Assembly: GCA_900767195.1 (NCBI GenBank)
Contig: CAAFYG010000123.1
Coordinates: forward strand, 1 to 15,869
Source: Clostridia bacterium
GTDB taxonomy: Bacteria; Bacillota; Clostridia; Christensenellales; Borkfalkiaceae
Direction of reading: 5' to 3'
Length of the DNA: 15,869 nt
Shown: piece by piece, positions 6,809-14,946 of the stretch
Layout: every line of letters begins with the position of its first letter
Numbering within the stretch: the stretch's first letter is position 1
Notes under the pieces: generated by a model
Seen by the model: only the letters and a program-made list of their open reading frames with translations
The model's database searches: none
What the model was told of the DNA's origin: nothing
Translations under genes and position numbers: made by a program

Positions 6809-8413
6809 TTACATATCTTTTCTTCTGTAATCGGGCAGCAATCTCGGCGAAACTTCTTCCGATTCGCACCCTGCTTTCTGCATCGCTTTTACGTATTCAT
6901 CAACGAACGCAAGCGTTAATTCCTTGGTTTTCGTTTCTTTCGCGCGCGCGGCGGCGTTCTTGCCCGCCGTTCTGCCGAATACGATAATATCGAGCAGCGA
7001 ATTGCCCATCAGTCGGTTTGTGCCGTGAATACCGCCCGCGGCTTCGCCCGCCACAAACAAATTCTTCACGCCGCTTTCCGCGTTCGCCGAAATATCCACG
7101 CCGCCATTCTGATAATGCAGCGTAGGATATACCAGAATCGGCTGCTTTCTAATATCAAGACCGTACTTGCCGAACATACGCAGCATGGCGGGAATACGCT
7201 TTTCAATCGTTCCCTCGCCGTGAATGATATCGATCATCGGCGTATCGAGCCAAACGCCCTCGCCGTCGGTGGTTTTCAAGCCGTTTTTGCGCTCTTTGCA
7301 CTCGCGGATAATCGAAGAAGCCGTAACGTCGCGCGTTTCCAACGGGTTTACGAACGCCGTGCCGTCCTTTCCCACAAGCTGCGCGCCGAGCGAACGCACC
7401 TTTTCGGTGACCAACGCGCCGTAAATCTGCGTGGGCGCAGCCACGCCCGTAGGGTGATATTGAAGCGTTTCGGGATACAGCAGTTTTGCGCCCGCACGGT
7501 AGGCTAAAATCAAGCCGTCCGCCGTTGCGCCGTAGTGATTGGAAGTGGGAAAGCCCTGATAATGCAATCTGCCCGCACCGCCCGTGGCAAGCACCACCGT
7601 TTTTGCGCGCGCGATCATGATTTCGCCCGTTTCCATGTTTTGCAACACCGCGCCCGCGGCTTTGCCGTCCTTATCCTTAATCAGCTCGATTGCGGACGTA
7701 AAATCCACCACGGGTATGCCCAGATTGAAAACTTCGTCGCGCAGAACGCGCATGATTTCCGAGCCGGAATAATCGCGGCAGGCGTGCATTCTCTTTCTTG
7801 AAGTGCCGCCGCCGTGCGTTTCCACCATATCGCCGTTTTTATCTTTATCGAACATTACGCCGAGCGTATTCAGCCACAAAATCGCTTCCGGAGCTTCGGT
7901 AACAAGCTTTTCCAGAAGTTCCTGCTTGTTTTTGAAATGTCCGCCGCCGAGCGCGTCGAGATAGTGTATCGCGGGAGAATCGCCTTCGCGATCCGCCGCC
8001 TGAATTCCGCCTTCCGCCATTGCGGTGTTCGCGTCGCCGATGCGCAGTTTCGTAACCATCATCACGTTTGCGCCTGCGCGCTTTGCCTCGATCGCCGCCG
8101 AAGCGCCTGCGCCGCCGCCGCCGATTACAAGCACGTCTACGTCATATTTAATCTTGCTTAAATCTACTTTTTCGCTTAAAATGCGGGGCGTACCCTGCAA
8201 AAGCGCGGCAAGCTCTTTCAAAACCGGCGCGCCCGCGTTTGCGCCCACCTGCAAATTCGTGTACGCCGAACGGATATAATCGGGGTGAAAAGCCGCTAAA
8301 AGCGCATCCTTTTCTTCCGCCGACATACGGCGCAAATCTTTGCCCGTACGTTCCGCGCGCGTTTCTTCCACTTTGGCAAGCGATTGAAGCTGTTCTTCGC
8401 TGTATGCAAACAT
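6809..8413 (-). CDS. frdA: Fumarate reductase/succinate dehydrogenase-type flavoprotein subunit
   Basis: 534 residues. Rossmann FAD motif VLVIGGGGAGAS lies at about 94-105. Substrate-site residues known from fumarate reductases are all present: H320 in QYHPTG, T336/E337/R340 in VTEKVR, R361 in the ETRD motif (equivalent of the proton-donor Arg of flavocytochrome c3), H433 in LHYQNGG and R467 in GTNRLMGNS. The position that in FrdA/SdhA carries the His covalently bound to FAD (SHT) is Asn129 (ANTAMAEGG), as in L-aspartate oxidase, so FAD should be non-covalent. There is an unusual ~90-residue N-terminal extension before the FAD domain, and the C-terminal helical domain is nearly missing. It sits 27 nt after frdB, with AAGGAG before the ATG. 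Expected reaction: fumarate to succinate, in the cytoplasm (no signal peptide). L-aspartate oxidase is less likely because no nadA/nadC lies nearby and FrdB precedes it. Confidence 0.88.
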   Translation of the reverse strand: MFAYSEEQLQSLAKVEETRAERTGKDLRRMSAEEKDALLAAFHPDYIRSAYTNLQVGANAGAPVLKELAALLQGTPRILSEKVDLSKIKYDVDVLVIGGGGAGASAAIEAKRAGANVMMVTKLRIGDANTAMAEGGIQAADREGDSPAIHYLDALGGGHFKNKQELLEKLVTEAPEAILWLNTLGVMFDKDKNGDMVETHGGGTSRKRMHACRDYSGSEIMRVLRDEVFNLGIPVVDFTSAIELIKDKDGKAAGAVLQNMETGEIMIARAKTVVLATGGAGRLHYQGFPTSNHYGATADGLILAYRAGAKLLYPETLQYHPTGVAAPTQIYGALVTEKVRSLGAQLVGKDGTAFVNPLETRDVTASSIIRECKERKNGLKTTDGEGVWLDTPMIDIIHGEGTIEKRIPAMLRMFGKYGLDIRKQPILVYPTLHYQNGGVDISANAESGVKNLFVAGEAAGGIHGTNRLMGNSLLDIIVFGRTAGKNAAARAKETKTKELTLAFVDEYVKAMQKAGCESEEVSPRLLPDYRRKDM

Positions 8414-8440
8414 TGTATTTACTCCTTTTCTTTTCCGCGC

Positions 8441-9115
8441 TTATTTCTCGATTACGCGCTCGTTGTAAAGCTTTTTCAGCTCGTCCGCCGTTTTCGCTTT
8501 CAGCGCGGCGATCGCGTCGGTATATGCGCCGTCTTCCACCTCTTTCACGCGGCGAAGAAGATGCTCGCTTTCGGGCGTTAAATACTTTCCCGTAAGCCGA
8601 CGCGCCAAAAGCGCAACCTGCGGGTGAGAAATGCCTGCGGGACAACGCGAAGAACACGCGCCGCACATTACGCAATCGAAGCTCTCTTCGGCGCATTTTT
8701 CATACTCGCCGCGCTGCGCGTATGCGATATACTGCATTACGTTCAGACTCTGCGTGCAGGCTTTCGTGCAGGCGTTGCAGCCGATACACGCGTAAATTTC
8801 GGGGTACAGCTGCATCATGATCTGCTGCGTGGGTTTGATTTTTTCGATATCGTACACCTGCTTCACAAGCGGGAAAAACGGCAACGTTGCCACGAACATG
8901 CCCTCTTCTACCTGCGTCTGACACGCAAGGCACGTTTTCAATTCCTGCTTACCCGCAATTCTGTAAAAACACGCGCACGCACCGCAGAAACCGTTGCGGC
9001 AGCCGCAGCCGCGCACCAGTTTGTAGCCCGCGTATTCCATCGCTTTCATTATCGTAAGACTTTCCGGCACGGAGTATTTCTTGCCGTACAGCCACACGTT
9101 CACCATCTTTTCCAT
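8441..9115 (-). CDS. frdB: Fumarate reductase iron-sulfur subunit
   Basis: 224 residues. An N-terminal plant-type [2Fe-2S] domain has GCGCRNGFCGAC (Cys37, 39, 44, 47) and a distal CLAC (62-65). A C-terminal dicluster domain follows with CIGCNACTKAC (110-120) and CVMCGACSSRCP (148-159), the usual FrdB/SdhB order. Both C-terminal motifs have the full CxxCxxCxxxC, so two [4Fe-4S] clusters are possible instead of the [4Fe-4S] plus [3Fe-4S] of classical enzymes. The subunit carries electrons to the FAD of FrdA. No FrdC/FrdD-like anchor lies beside it. It starts 35 nt after flxA with GAGG upstream; a second Met at residue 4 is an alternative start. Its last cluster region resembles HdrC-type sequences, consistent with docking to the Hdr part of the operon (inference). 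Confidence 0.88.
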   Translation of the reverse strand: MEKMVNVWLYGKKYSVPESLTIMKAMEYAGYKLVRGCGCRNGFCGACACFYRIAGKQELKTCLACQTQVEEGMFVATLPFFPLVKQVYDIEKIKPTQQIMMQLYPEIYACIGCNACTKACTQSLNVMQYIAYAQRGEYEKCAEESFDCVMCGACSSRCPAGISHPQVALLARRLTGKYLTPESEHLLRRVKEVEDGAYTDAIAALKAKTADELKKLYNERVIEK

Positions 9116-9150
9116 TTGCTTTTACCTCTTCGTTTCTCGATTGCCGCGAC

Positions 9151-9993
9151 TCAATATTCATCGGGCAGCTCGTCAAGCTCGTCCATGCGGAATACAGGTC
9201 CGTCTTTGCACACGTATTTATCGCCCACGTTGCATCTGCCGCACTTGCCGATGCCGCACTTCATGCGCATTTCCAGCGTGGTGTATACGCGGTCTTTCTT
9301 AAAGCCTTCCTGCAAAAGCTCGGCAAGCGTGAATTTGATCATGATCGGAGGGCCGCACAAAACCGCCGTGGCGTTCGTATCCACGTTCAGCTCTTTCACG
9401 TACGCAGGCACGAAACCTACGTGTCCGTTCCAGCCTTCCTGCGCTCTGTCGATCGTAAGGCACACGCGGAAGTCTTTTTCTTTCTCCCATTCATTCTGAA
9501 TTTCGGCAATATCCACGAGATCGTCCGCGCTGCGCGCGCCGTAAATAATCGTCACCTTGCCGTAATTTTCGCGCTTCGCGCGCACGTAATCGATCACGCT
9601 GCGAAGCGGAGCTAAACCGATACCGCCCGCGATAAAAAGCAGGTTCTTGCCCTTGAAATCATCGCCTTCCACGGGGAAAGGACGACCGTAAGGTCCGCGT
9701 ACGGTGATCGTATCGCCCGCCGATAAATCGTGAATCGCCTGCGTTACGCAGCCGCAACGCTTAATGGAAAATTCCATAAATTCTTCGTTCGTGGGCGAAG
9801 AAGTGATCGAAAACATGCACTCGCCCGCGCCCGGAATCGATACCATCGCGCATTGCCCCGGCTTATGCTCGAACGGTTTTTTCCCCTCCGGATTCACCAC
9901 GCGGAAAGTTTTCACATCCGGCGTATCGGCGCGGACGTCCGTCACCACGCACACGGCGGGAATCAAATTTTCCTTTTCGGTTACGTTTTCCAT
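9151..9993 (-). CDS. flxA: FAD/NAD(P)H-binding oxidoreductase (FlxA; AsrB/HydG-like)
   Basis: 280 residues of the ferredoxin-NADP reductase fold family. The FAD-binding barrel comes first (FSITSSP at 61-67), then the nucleotide domain with GGIGLAPLR (123-131) and CGPPIMIK (213-220). A C-terminal [2Fe-2S] site has Cys246, 251, 254 and 262, as in PyrK, AsrB and sulfhydrogenase gamma subunits. It is the likely entry point for NADH electrons in the Flx-Hdr complex. The start chosen is ATG 9993-9991, preceded by AAGGAGGG; the longer open frame upstream runs into the previous gene, whose stop lies only 2 nt before this ATG. NADH versus NADPH preference cannot be read from the sequence. Bacterial FlxA proteins studied with HdrABC use NADH (established knowledge). 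Confidence 0.9.
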   Translation of the reverse strand: MENVTEKENLIPAVCVVTDVRADTPDVKTFRVVNPEGKKPFEHKPGQCAMVSIPGAGECMFSITSSPTNEEFMEFSIKRCGCVTQAIHDLSAGDTITVRGPYGRPFPVEGDDFKGKNLLFIAGGIGLAPLRSVIDYVRAKRENYGKVTIIYGARSADDLVDIAEIQNEWEKEKDFRVCLTIDRAQEGWNGHVGFVPAYVKELNVDTNATAVLCGPPIMIKFTLAELLQEGFKKDRVYTTLEMRMKCGIGKCGRCNVGDKYVCKDGPVFRMDELDELPDEY

Positions 9994-9995
9994 GC

Positions 9996-11045
9996 TTATT
10001 CGCCCTCCTTGCCGTCGTTTGCAAATTCTTTGATGACTTTCACGATATTCAAGTGCTGAGGGCATTTTTCAACACACCTGCCGCAGCCCACGCAAGAATA
10101 CGTTCCGCCGTAACGTTTGGGATAATACACGAGTTTGTGCATAAACCGCTGACGGAAACGCTGCATTTGCGTTGTTCTCGGGTTACCGCCCGCCATCTGC
10201 GTGAAATCGGAATACATGCACGAATCCCAGCAGCGGAAACGGATCACGCCGTCCTTCGCCTTGAAATCGCGGATATCGAAACATTGGCAGGTGGGGCATA
10301 CGAACGTACACGCGCCGCAGCCAAGACACCCCTGCGAAAGTTTCTGCCATTTTTCGTCGCCGAACGTTTCTTTCATATCCGCCTTGAACGGCGTTAAATC
10401 AAGATGCGCAAACGGCAGTTTTTCAAAGCGTTCTTTCGCCTGTTTTTGCTCGCTTGCAAGCGTTTTTTCGTCCGCGTTCTGCGCGTTTTCTATTGCGCCG
10501 TCCGCATTGCCGATCGCCGAAAGCAACGATTCGCCCTTTTTAGTATTCGCGTTTAAATACAGATTTTCCGCCGTGAGATACGCCGTAAGATCGCCCTGCG
10601 GAGCTGTGGCGTCAATGCCGAACACGGGGCAGAAACACGCCTGATTCGGCTTGAAACAGGCAAGCGTTACGATGATCGCAGCATCTCTTCTGTGCGCGTA
10701 GTAGGTATCTTTCGGGTCGTTCAAAAACACGTTGTCCAGCACTTCGAACGCCTTGAAATCGCACGCGCGCACGCCGAAAAGCACGAACGGATCGTGCTTT
10801 TTCGCGCTGTCGAAAATCTGCCATTTGCCCTCTTTCTTCTCAAAGCGCATCATCTCTTCGCTCTGCGGGAAGAACAGATCTTTGGGCGATTTCACCGTTT
10901 TCAGGCGGTTAAGATCCACGTTCGCGCCCTCTTTATACGCCGCGAAGTTGGTTTCCGTGCCGTCTGATACGGGCAGATACAAGGGGTATTTTGCTTTGAT
11001 CGCCTGATAAAGCGCGTCAAGTTTTTCAATCGCTATTTTTTTCAT
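9996..11045 (-). CDS. flxB: 2x[4Fe-4S] electron-transfer protein, AsrA/sulfhydrogenase-beta-like (FlxB)
   Basis: 349 residues. Clusters bind at Cys240, 243, 246, 250 (CLGCGACTFVCP) and Cys318, 321, 324, 328 (CVGCGRCVEKCP). Further conserved-looking Cys occur in RACDFKAF (about 93-100), CFCP (137-140) and RCWDSC (271-276). This matches anaerobic sulfite reductase subunit A and the beta subunit of sulfhydrogenases, which partner with AsrB/HydG-like flavoproteins, here flxA immediately downstream. The start is ATG 11045-11043, sharing an ATGA overlap with the preceding stop codon and preceded by GGAGGG. The expected role is to pass electrons from FlxA toward FlxC/FlxD. The flxB symbol rests on adjacency to flxA in mirror order to flxABCD; the family call is firmer than the symbol. 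Confidence 0.82.
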   Translation of the reverse strand: MKKIAIEKLDALYQAIKAKYPLYLPVSDGTETNFAAYKEGANVDLNRLKTVKSPKDLFFPQSEEMMRFEKKEGKWQIFDSAKKHDPFVLFGVRACDFKAFEVLDNVFLNDPKDTYYAHRRDAAIIVTLACFKPNQACFCPVFGIDATAPQGDLTAYLTAENLYLNANTKKGESLLSAIGNADGAIENAQNADEKTLASEQKQAKERFEKLPFAHLDLTPFKADMKETFGDEKWQKLSQGCLGCGACTFVCPTCQCFDIRDFKAKDGVIRFRCWDSCMYSDFTQMAGGNPRTTQMQRFRQRFMHKLVYYPKRYGGTYSCVGCGRCVEKCPQHLNIVKVIKEFANDGKEGE

Positions 11046-11998
11046 AAAACGTCGCCCTCCGTGTACGAAGTGAGCGGCGTTTTGCCTTCCGCCTCTTCGC
11101 CCGCCTGAAATTCGCCGTATTTCGTATCTATGTCCTTGATAAACTTGCGGTTTAAAAGGTGCAGAGGAATGCCCTGCGGACACACTCTCGAACACTCGCC
11201 GCAATCGGTGCAGCGCCCCGCCACGTGGAACGCGCGGATCACGTGATACAGCTGTTCTTCGAAAGACGTGTCGTTCGCCTTTGCCGCAATGCCGGATTCG
11301 GGATTATCGAACACGCACTTCACACACGTGCATGCCGGGCATACGTTGCGGCACGCGTTGCAGCGGATGCACCGCGAAAGCTCTTTGCGCCAGAACGCGT
11401 AACGCTCGGCGGCGGACATCTTTTCCAAAGCTTCCACGCCCGAAAATCTGTCGCTGCCCGTTTCGATCGGGTCTTTTAAAATAATCGCTTCGTCGCTTGC
11501 CACGTGCTTTTTACCCTTGCACGCAAGGCATTTATCCAAAAGCACCGAAAGCCGTTCCGCTTGCTTTTTGCCGCTTTCCGTAACCAGCGCAAGCGTTTTC
11601 GTATCGTTCGTTTCTTCCACACCGATTACGCTTTCACCCGCCGCTTTTTCGGCTTTTTTAATATCGACTTTGCCGCGGCATTCCACGGCGATCACGCGGA
11701 TTTTATCGCGCGCTACGCGGTGTTCCTTCACAAGCTCGTTGAAAGAATACGTATCGCACGGCTTTAAAAACACGGCGGAAACGCCCTCTTTTTTCGAAAT
11801 TTCCACAAGGTATTTCGAAAGGTTCGCGCCGCAGAAATAATCGTAGGTGAAATCTTTCAGCTCTTCTTCGTTTTCGAAGAACGCAGGGGATACGTCGTGG
11901 CAGAATTCGCCCTTTCTCCACCCGATCACGCGCGCGACTTCGCCGCTTTTCAAAAGCTCTTTCGCGCGGGATAAGCATGCGTTATACAAATCAGTCAT
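11042..11998 (-). CDS. flxC: FrhB-like/4Fe-4S dicluster protein (FlxC)
   Basis: 318 residues. The N-terminal ~190 residues resemble the coenzyme F420 hydrogenase/dehydrogenase beta-subunit type fold (FLKPCDTYSFNELVKEH, VIAVECRGK, DKCLACK). A ferredoxin-like part follows with CIRCNACRNVCP (Cys210-220, then extra Cys in ACTCVKC) and CTDCGECSRVCPQ (Cys263-273). The start ATG overlaps the end of flxD by 8 nt and is preceded by GGGAGG. Placement between flxD and flxB fits the FlxC electron-relay role. Whether the FrhB-like domain binds a flavin is not evident. The flxC symbol is by position; the family call is the safer part. Confidence 0.78.
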   Translation of the reverse strand: MTDLYNACLSRAKELLKSGEVARVIGWRKGEFCHDVSPAFFENEEELKDFTYDYFCGANLSKYLVEISKKEGVSAVFLKPCDTYSFNELVKEHRVARDKIRVIAVECRGKVDIKKAEKAAGESVIGVEETNDTKTLALVTESGKKQAERLSVLLDKCLACKGKKHVASDEAIILKDPIETGSDRFSGVEALEKMSAAERYAFWRKELSRCIRCNACRNVCPACTCVKCVFDNPESGIAAKANDTSFEEQLYHVIRAFHVAGRCTDCGECSRVCPQGIPLHLLNRKFIKDIDTKYGEFQAGEEAEGKTPLTSYTEGDVL

Positions 11999-12515
11999 TC
12001 CCGTTTCCTCCCGCGATAAACTCGCTTTCGCTCATATCTTTGCAGCGGATATCGGCAATTTTTCTGTTCTCGCCGAGCGCAGTCACCTTGCCCACAAAAT
12101 CGTTCATCACCTGCGAGAAACGCGCGCCCTCCGCGGCGGAAACCCATTCCACCCGCATTCTTTCGCGCTCGATTCCCATATATTCGAGAAAATCAAACAA
12201 CAAAGACATTCTTCTGCGCGTATAATAATTGCCCGTCACGTAGTGGCAATCGCCGGGGTGGCAACCGCACAGAATTACGCCGTCCGCGCCCTGCTGAAAC
12301 GCTTTCAGCACAAACGTGGGGTTCACGCGGCACGAACAAGGCACGCGGATAATCTTCACCGAAGCGGGATAGGAAAGCCGCGAAGATCCGGCAAGATCCG
12401 CGCCCGCATACGAACACCAGTTGCAACAAAACGCCACTATTTTGGGGACAAATGCGGCTGACGCGCCGCCTGCGTTCACGCCGTTTGCGGCAGTCGTATT
12501 TTCTACGCTTTGCAT
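11991..12515 (-). CDS. flxD: MvhD-type [2Fe-2S] hydrogenase iron-sulfur subunit (FlxD)
   Basis: 174 residues. The MvhD signature Cys are present: CCNWCSYAGAD (Cys30, 31, 34), VPCSCRV (60, 62) and CGCHPGDCHY (83, 85, 90). In methanogens MvhD links the hydrogenase to HdrA; in bacteria FlxD does the same for FlxABC (established knowledge). The start is ATG 12515-12513 with a strong GGAGGTGGAA 5 nt upstream. A longer frame reading back into hdrA is rejected because it is out-of-frame hdrA sequence. The gene overlaps the hdrA stop by 13 nt, so translation is probably coupled. An Ala/Gly/Asn-rich N-terminal tail of about 22 residues precedes the conserved core. Confidence 0.88.
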   Translation of the reverse strand: MQSVENTTAANGVNAGGASAAFVPKIVAFCCNWCSYAGADLAGSSRLSYPASVKIIRVPCSCRVNPTFVLKAFQQGADGVILCGCHPGDCHYVTGNYYTRRRMSLLFDFLEYMGIERERMRVEWVSAAEGARFSQVMNDFVGKVTALGENRKIADIRCKDMSESEFIAGGNGND

Positions 12516-14494
12516 ATACTTTCCACCTCCGACATAATCTGCTTCGTTGAAAATCCTTTCAGATCCATTGCGCCCGAAGGGCAGGTGACGGTGCATGCGC
12601 CGCAGCCTTGGCACACGGCGGGATTCACGCACGCCACGCGCCTCGTTTCCGTTTTGCCGCCGCCGATTCTGAATTGCTTTTCTTCATACGTGATCGCGCC
12701 GTACGCGCACACGTTGGCGCATTGACCGCAGCCGTTGCACATATTTTCGTTTGCGCCCGCCACGCACGGGTTGGTTTTCAGCTCGTTCTTCACAAGCAAG
12801 CCGATCACTTTCGCCGCGCAGGCCGAAGCTTGCGAAACCGTTTCGGGAATGTCTTTCGGCCCTTGGCACACGCCCGCGAGATACACGCCCGCCGTAGGAC
12901 TTTCCACGGGGCGCAACTTCGCGTGAGATTCGGTGAGAAAATTATTCGTATCGATGCTCGCAGTTAAAAGCGTAGCCACCTTTCTTACGGAAGGTTCGGG
13001 TTCGATCGCCGTGGCAAGCACCACAAGATCGGAAGCGATCGTCACCTGCTCGCCGTCGATCAGGTTTTCGCCCTGCACCATAAGTTTTCCGTTTTCGCCG
13101 TACACCTTGCCCACCATGCCTTTGATGTAGTCTACGCCGTACATTTCCACGGCGCGGCGATAAAATTCGTCGTAGTTCTTGCCCGGGGTACGCACGTCGA
13201 TATAGAATACATGCACCTCGGTATCGGGGTATTTCTCGCGGATGAGCATCGCGTGCTTCGCCGTGTACATGCAACAGATCTTCGAGCAGTACGGCTTACC
13301 GCAACCAGATACGTCGCGCGAGCCTACGCATTGAATAAACGTGATCACTTTCGGATGCGTTCCGTCCGACGGGCGCAAAAGTGTGCCGCCCGTAGGGCCT
13401 GCCGCGTTCATCAGTCTTTCGAGTTCGAGCGACGTGATCACGTCCTTTTCCGTGGCGTAAGAATATTCGTTGAAGTTTTCGAGCGAGATCGGCTTGAAAC
13501 CCGTAGCCACCACGATCGCGCCGTATTGCCGCTCGATAAACGTATCTTTCATTTCATAATCGATCGCGTGCGCGCCGCAGATCTTAGAGCAAATTCCGCA
13601 CTTGCCCGTCTTTAATTTAATGCATTGCTCGGGATCGATCACCGCCACGTTGGGAATCGCCTGCGCGAACGGAATATAAATCGCCGTGCGCGTATTCAAC
13701 CCCATGTTAAATTCGTTCAGCCCCTTTTTCGAAGGACATTTTTCCATGCACGCCTTGCAACCCGTGCATTTCGTTTCGTCTACGTACCGCGCCTTTCTGC
13801 GGATTTTTACGGTGAAATTGCCCACAAAGCCTTTCACCGCCTCGATTTCCGAATAAGAAAGTATCTCGATTTTATCGCTCTGCGCGCAGTCCACCATTTT
13901 CGGCGTTAAAATACACGCCGAACAGTCGAGCGTAGGGAACGTTTTATCGAGCTGCGCCATTCTTCCGCCGATCGTGGCGTTCTTTTCCACGATGTCTACG
14001 GGGAAGCCGGCTTCCGCAATATCGAGCGCGGCCTGAATGCCCGCGATGCCGCCGCCGATCACAAGCGCGCGCTTCGTTACGGGGCTTGTCCCCTGCGTAA
14101 GCGGCGCGTTCAGCTTCACTTTCGCAATCGCCGTGCGCACTAAAATTACGGCTTTTTCGGTGGCTTCTTCCATATTTTTATGAATCCACGAGCAATGCTC
14201 GCGCAAGTTCGCCACTTCCACCATGTACGCGTTCAGCCCCGCCTGCGCAGCCGCCTTTTTAAACGTTGCTTCGTGCATGCGCGGCGAGCAGGATCCGATC
14301 ACGATTCCCGTGAGTTTCTGCTCTTTGATCGCGTTTTGTATGAGCTGCTGACCGTTTTCCGAACACATGTACGGATAATCCGCGGCAAACACCACGCCGT
14401 CCTCGTGCTTTACGGTTTCCACCACTCTTTTCACGTCCACCGTAGCTGCGATGTTCGTTCCGCAATGACAGATAAATACTCCTATTCTTTGCAT
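12503..14494 (-). CDS. hdrA: Heterodisulfide reductase-like subunit A, electron-bifurcating flavoprotein
   Basis: 663 residues, the length of full-size HdrA. Order: N-terminal Cys-containing domain (Cys9, 11, 44, 69, 101), FAD/thioredoxin-reductase-like domain with VIGGGIAGIQAA (145-156), an inserted ferredoxin domain with CTGCKACMEKCP (243-254) and C291/CGICSKIC (299-306), the rest of the FAD domain with FIQCVGSRD and YCSKICCMYTAKH (402-414), and a C-terminal ferredoxin domain with Cys586-596 and Cys628-638. This matches HdrA proteins of methanogens and sulfate reducers that bifurcate electrons at the FAD and reduce ferredoxin through the C-terminal clusters (established knowledge). It lies 77 nt after hdrC, the largest gap in the operon, with only a weak GGGTAG upstream. 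Bifurcation in this organism is inferred from family and context. Confidence 0.92.
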   Translation of the reverse strand: MQRIGVFICHCGTNIAATVDVKRVVETVKHEDGVVFAADYPYMCSENGQQLIQNAIKEQKLTGIVIGSCSPRMHEATFKKAAAQAGLNAYMVEVANLREHCSWIHKNMEEATEKAVILVRTAIAKVKLNAPLTQGTSPVTKRALVIGGGIAGIQAALDIAEAGFPVDIVEKNATIGGRMAQLDKTFPTLDCSACILTPKMVDCAQSDKIEILSYSEIEAVKGFVGNFTVKIRRKARYVDETKCTGCKACMEKCPSKKGLNEFNMGLNTRTAIYIPFAQAIPNVAVIDPEQCIKLKTGKCGICSKICGAHAIDYEMKDTFIERQYGAIVVATGFKPISLENFNEYSYATEKDVITSLELERLMNAAGPTGGTLLRPSDGTHPKVITFIQCVGSRDVSGCGKPYCSKICCMYTAKHAMLIREKYPDTEVHVFYIDVRTPGKNYDEFYRRAVEMYGVDYIKGMVGKVYGENGKLMVQGENLIDGEQVTIASDLVVLATAIEPEPSVRKVATLLTASIDTNNFLTESHAKLRPVESPTAGVYLAGVCQGPKDIPETVSQASACAAKVIGLLVKNELKTNPCVAGANENMCNGCGQCANVCAYGAITYEEKQFRIGGGKTETRRVACVNPAVCQGCGACTVTCPSGAMDLKGFSTKQIMSEVESICKA

Positions 14495-14571
14495 TTTTTC
14501 TACCCGTTTATTTTTGTCTTTCGTCTTAGATTTTGCTATATGTTTTTACTTTGCCGCGTTCGCTTTCGCGT

Positions 14572-14946
14572 TTAGCCGTTGTACTTTCTGAATACCGATA
14601 CGAAAAGCTGTTGCGGCGTGTGTTCCGTAACCGCCGGCGGTATTTCTTCCGCGGAAATATGATTGTTTTCTTTCATGCACACCTGCGTTTTTCGCACCGC
14701 TTCCACCACCGATACGGGCGATACACCGCGAGGGCAACGCTCGGCGCACGCATAGCACGTAAGGCAATCCCACGCCTTTTCATCGGCTAAAAGTTCTTCG
14801 AGCCTGCCGCGCACAAGACGGGAAACAAACCGGTGCGGCTGCACGTTCGCCGGGCAACGCCCCGAGCATTTGCCGCATTTCATACACGCGTAAATGTTCG
14901 TGCCGCAAATTTCCCGCAAATTTTCAAGCCGTTCTTCACGCGTCAT
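14572..14946 (-). CDS. hdrC: Heterodisulfide reductase-like subunit C (2x[4Fe-4S])
   Basis: 124 residues with two [4Fe-4S] motifs, CMKCGKCSGRCP (Cys21-31) and CLTCYACAERCPRG (Cys61-71), separated by a basic helix (RFVSRLVRGRLEELL). It is shorter than typical HdrC (about 180-190 residues) but keeps both clusters. It should bridge HdrA and HdrB. The start overlaps the hdrB stop as ATGA, so the two are translationally coupled. A small CGC-GAAA-GCG hairpin lies at the 3' end of the gene, before the 77-nt gap to hdrA. Confidence 0.87.
   Translation of the reverse strand: MTREERLENLREICGTNIYACMKCGKCSGRCPANVQPHRFVSRLVRGRLEELLADEKAWDCLTCYACAERCPRGVSPVSVVEAVRKTQVCMKENNHISAEEIPPAVTEHTPQQLFVSVFRKYNG

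Noticed and set aside
6809..8413. L-aspartate oxidase (nadB) for the flavoprotein
   Set aside because: The Asn at the flavin-linkage position fits NadB, but the gene follows an FrdB-type iron-sulfur gene in an electron-transfer operon with no NAD biosynthesis genes nearby.
9994..10065. Upstream extension of flxA to ATG 10065
   Set aside because: The extra residues lie within the flxB end. ATG 9993 has AAGGAGGG and begins the conserved region correctly.
11046..11204. Upstream extension of flxB to ATG 11204
   Set aside because: The extra residues read through flxC in another frame. ATG 11045 overlaps the flxC stop as ATGA with GGAGGG upstream.
12516..12632. Upstream extension of flxD to ATG 12632
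   Set aside because: The extra 39 residues are out-of-frame hdrA sequence. ATG 12515 has an ideal GGAGGTGG site.
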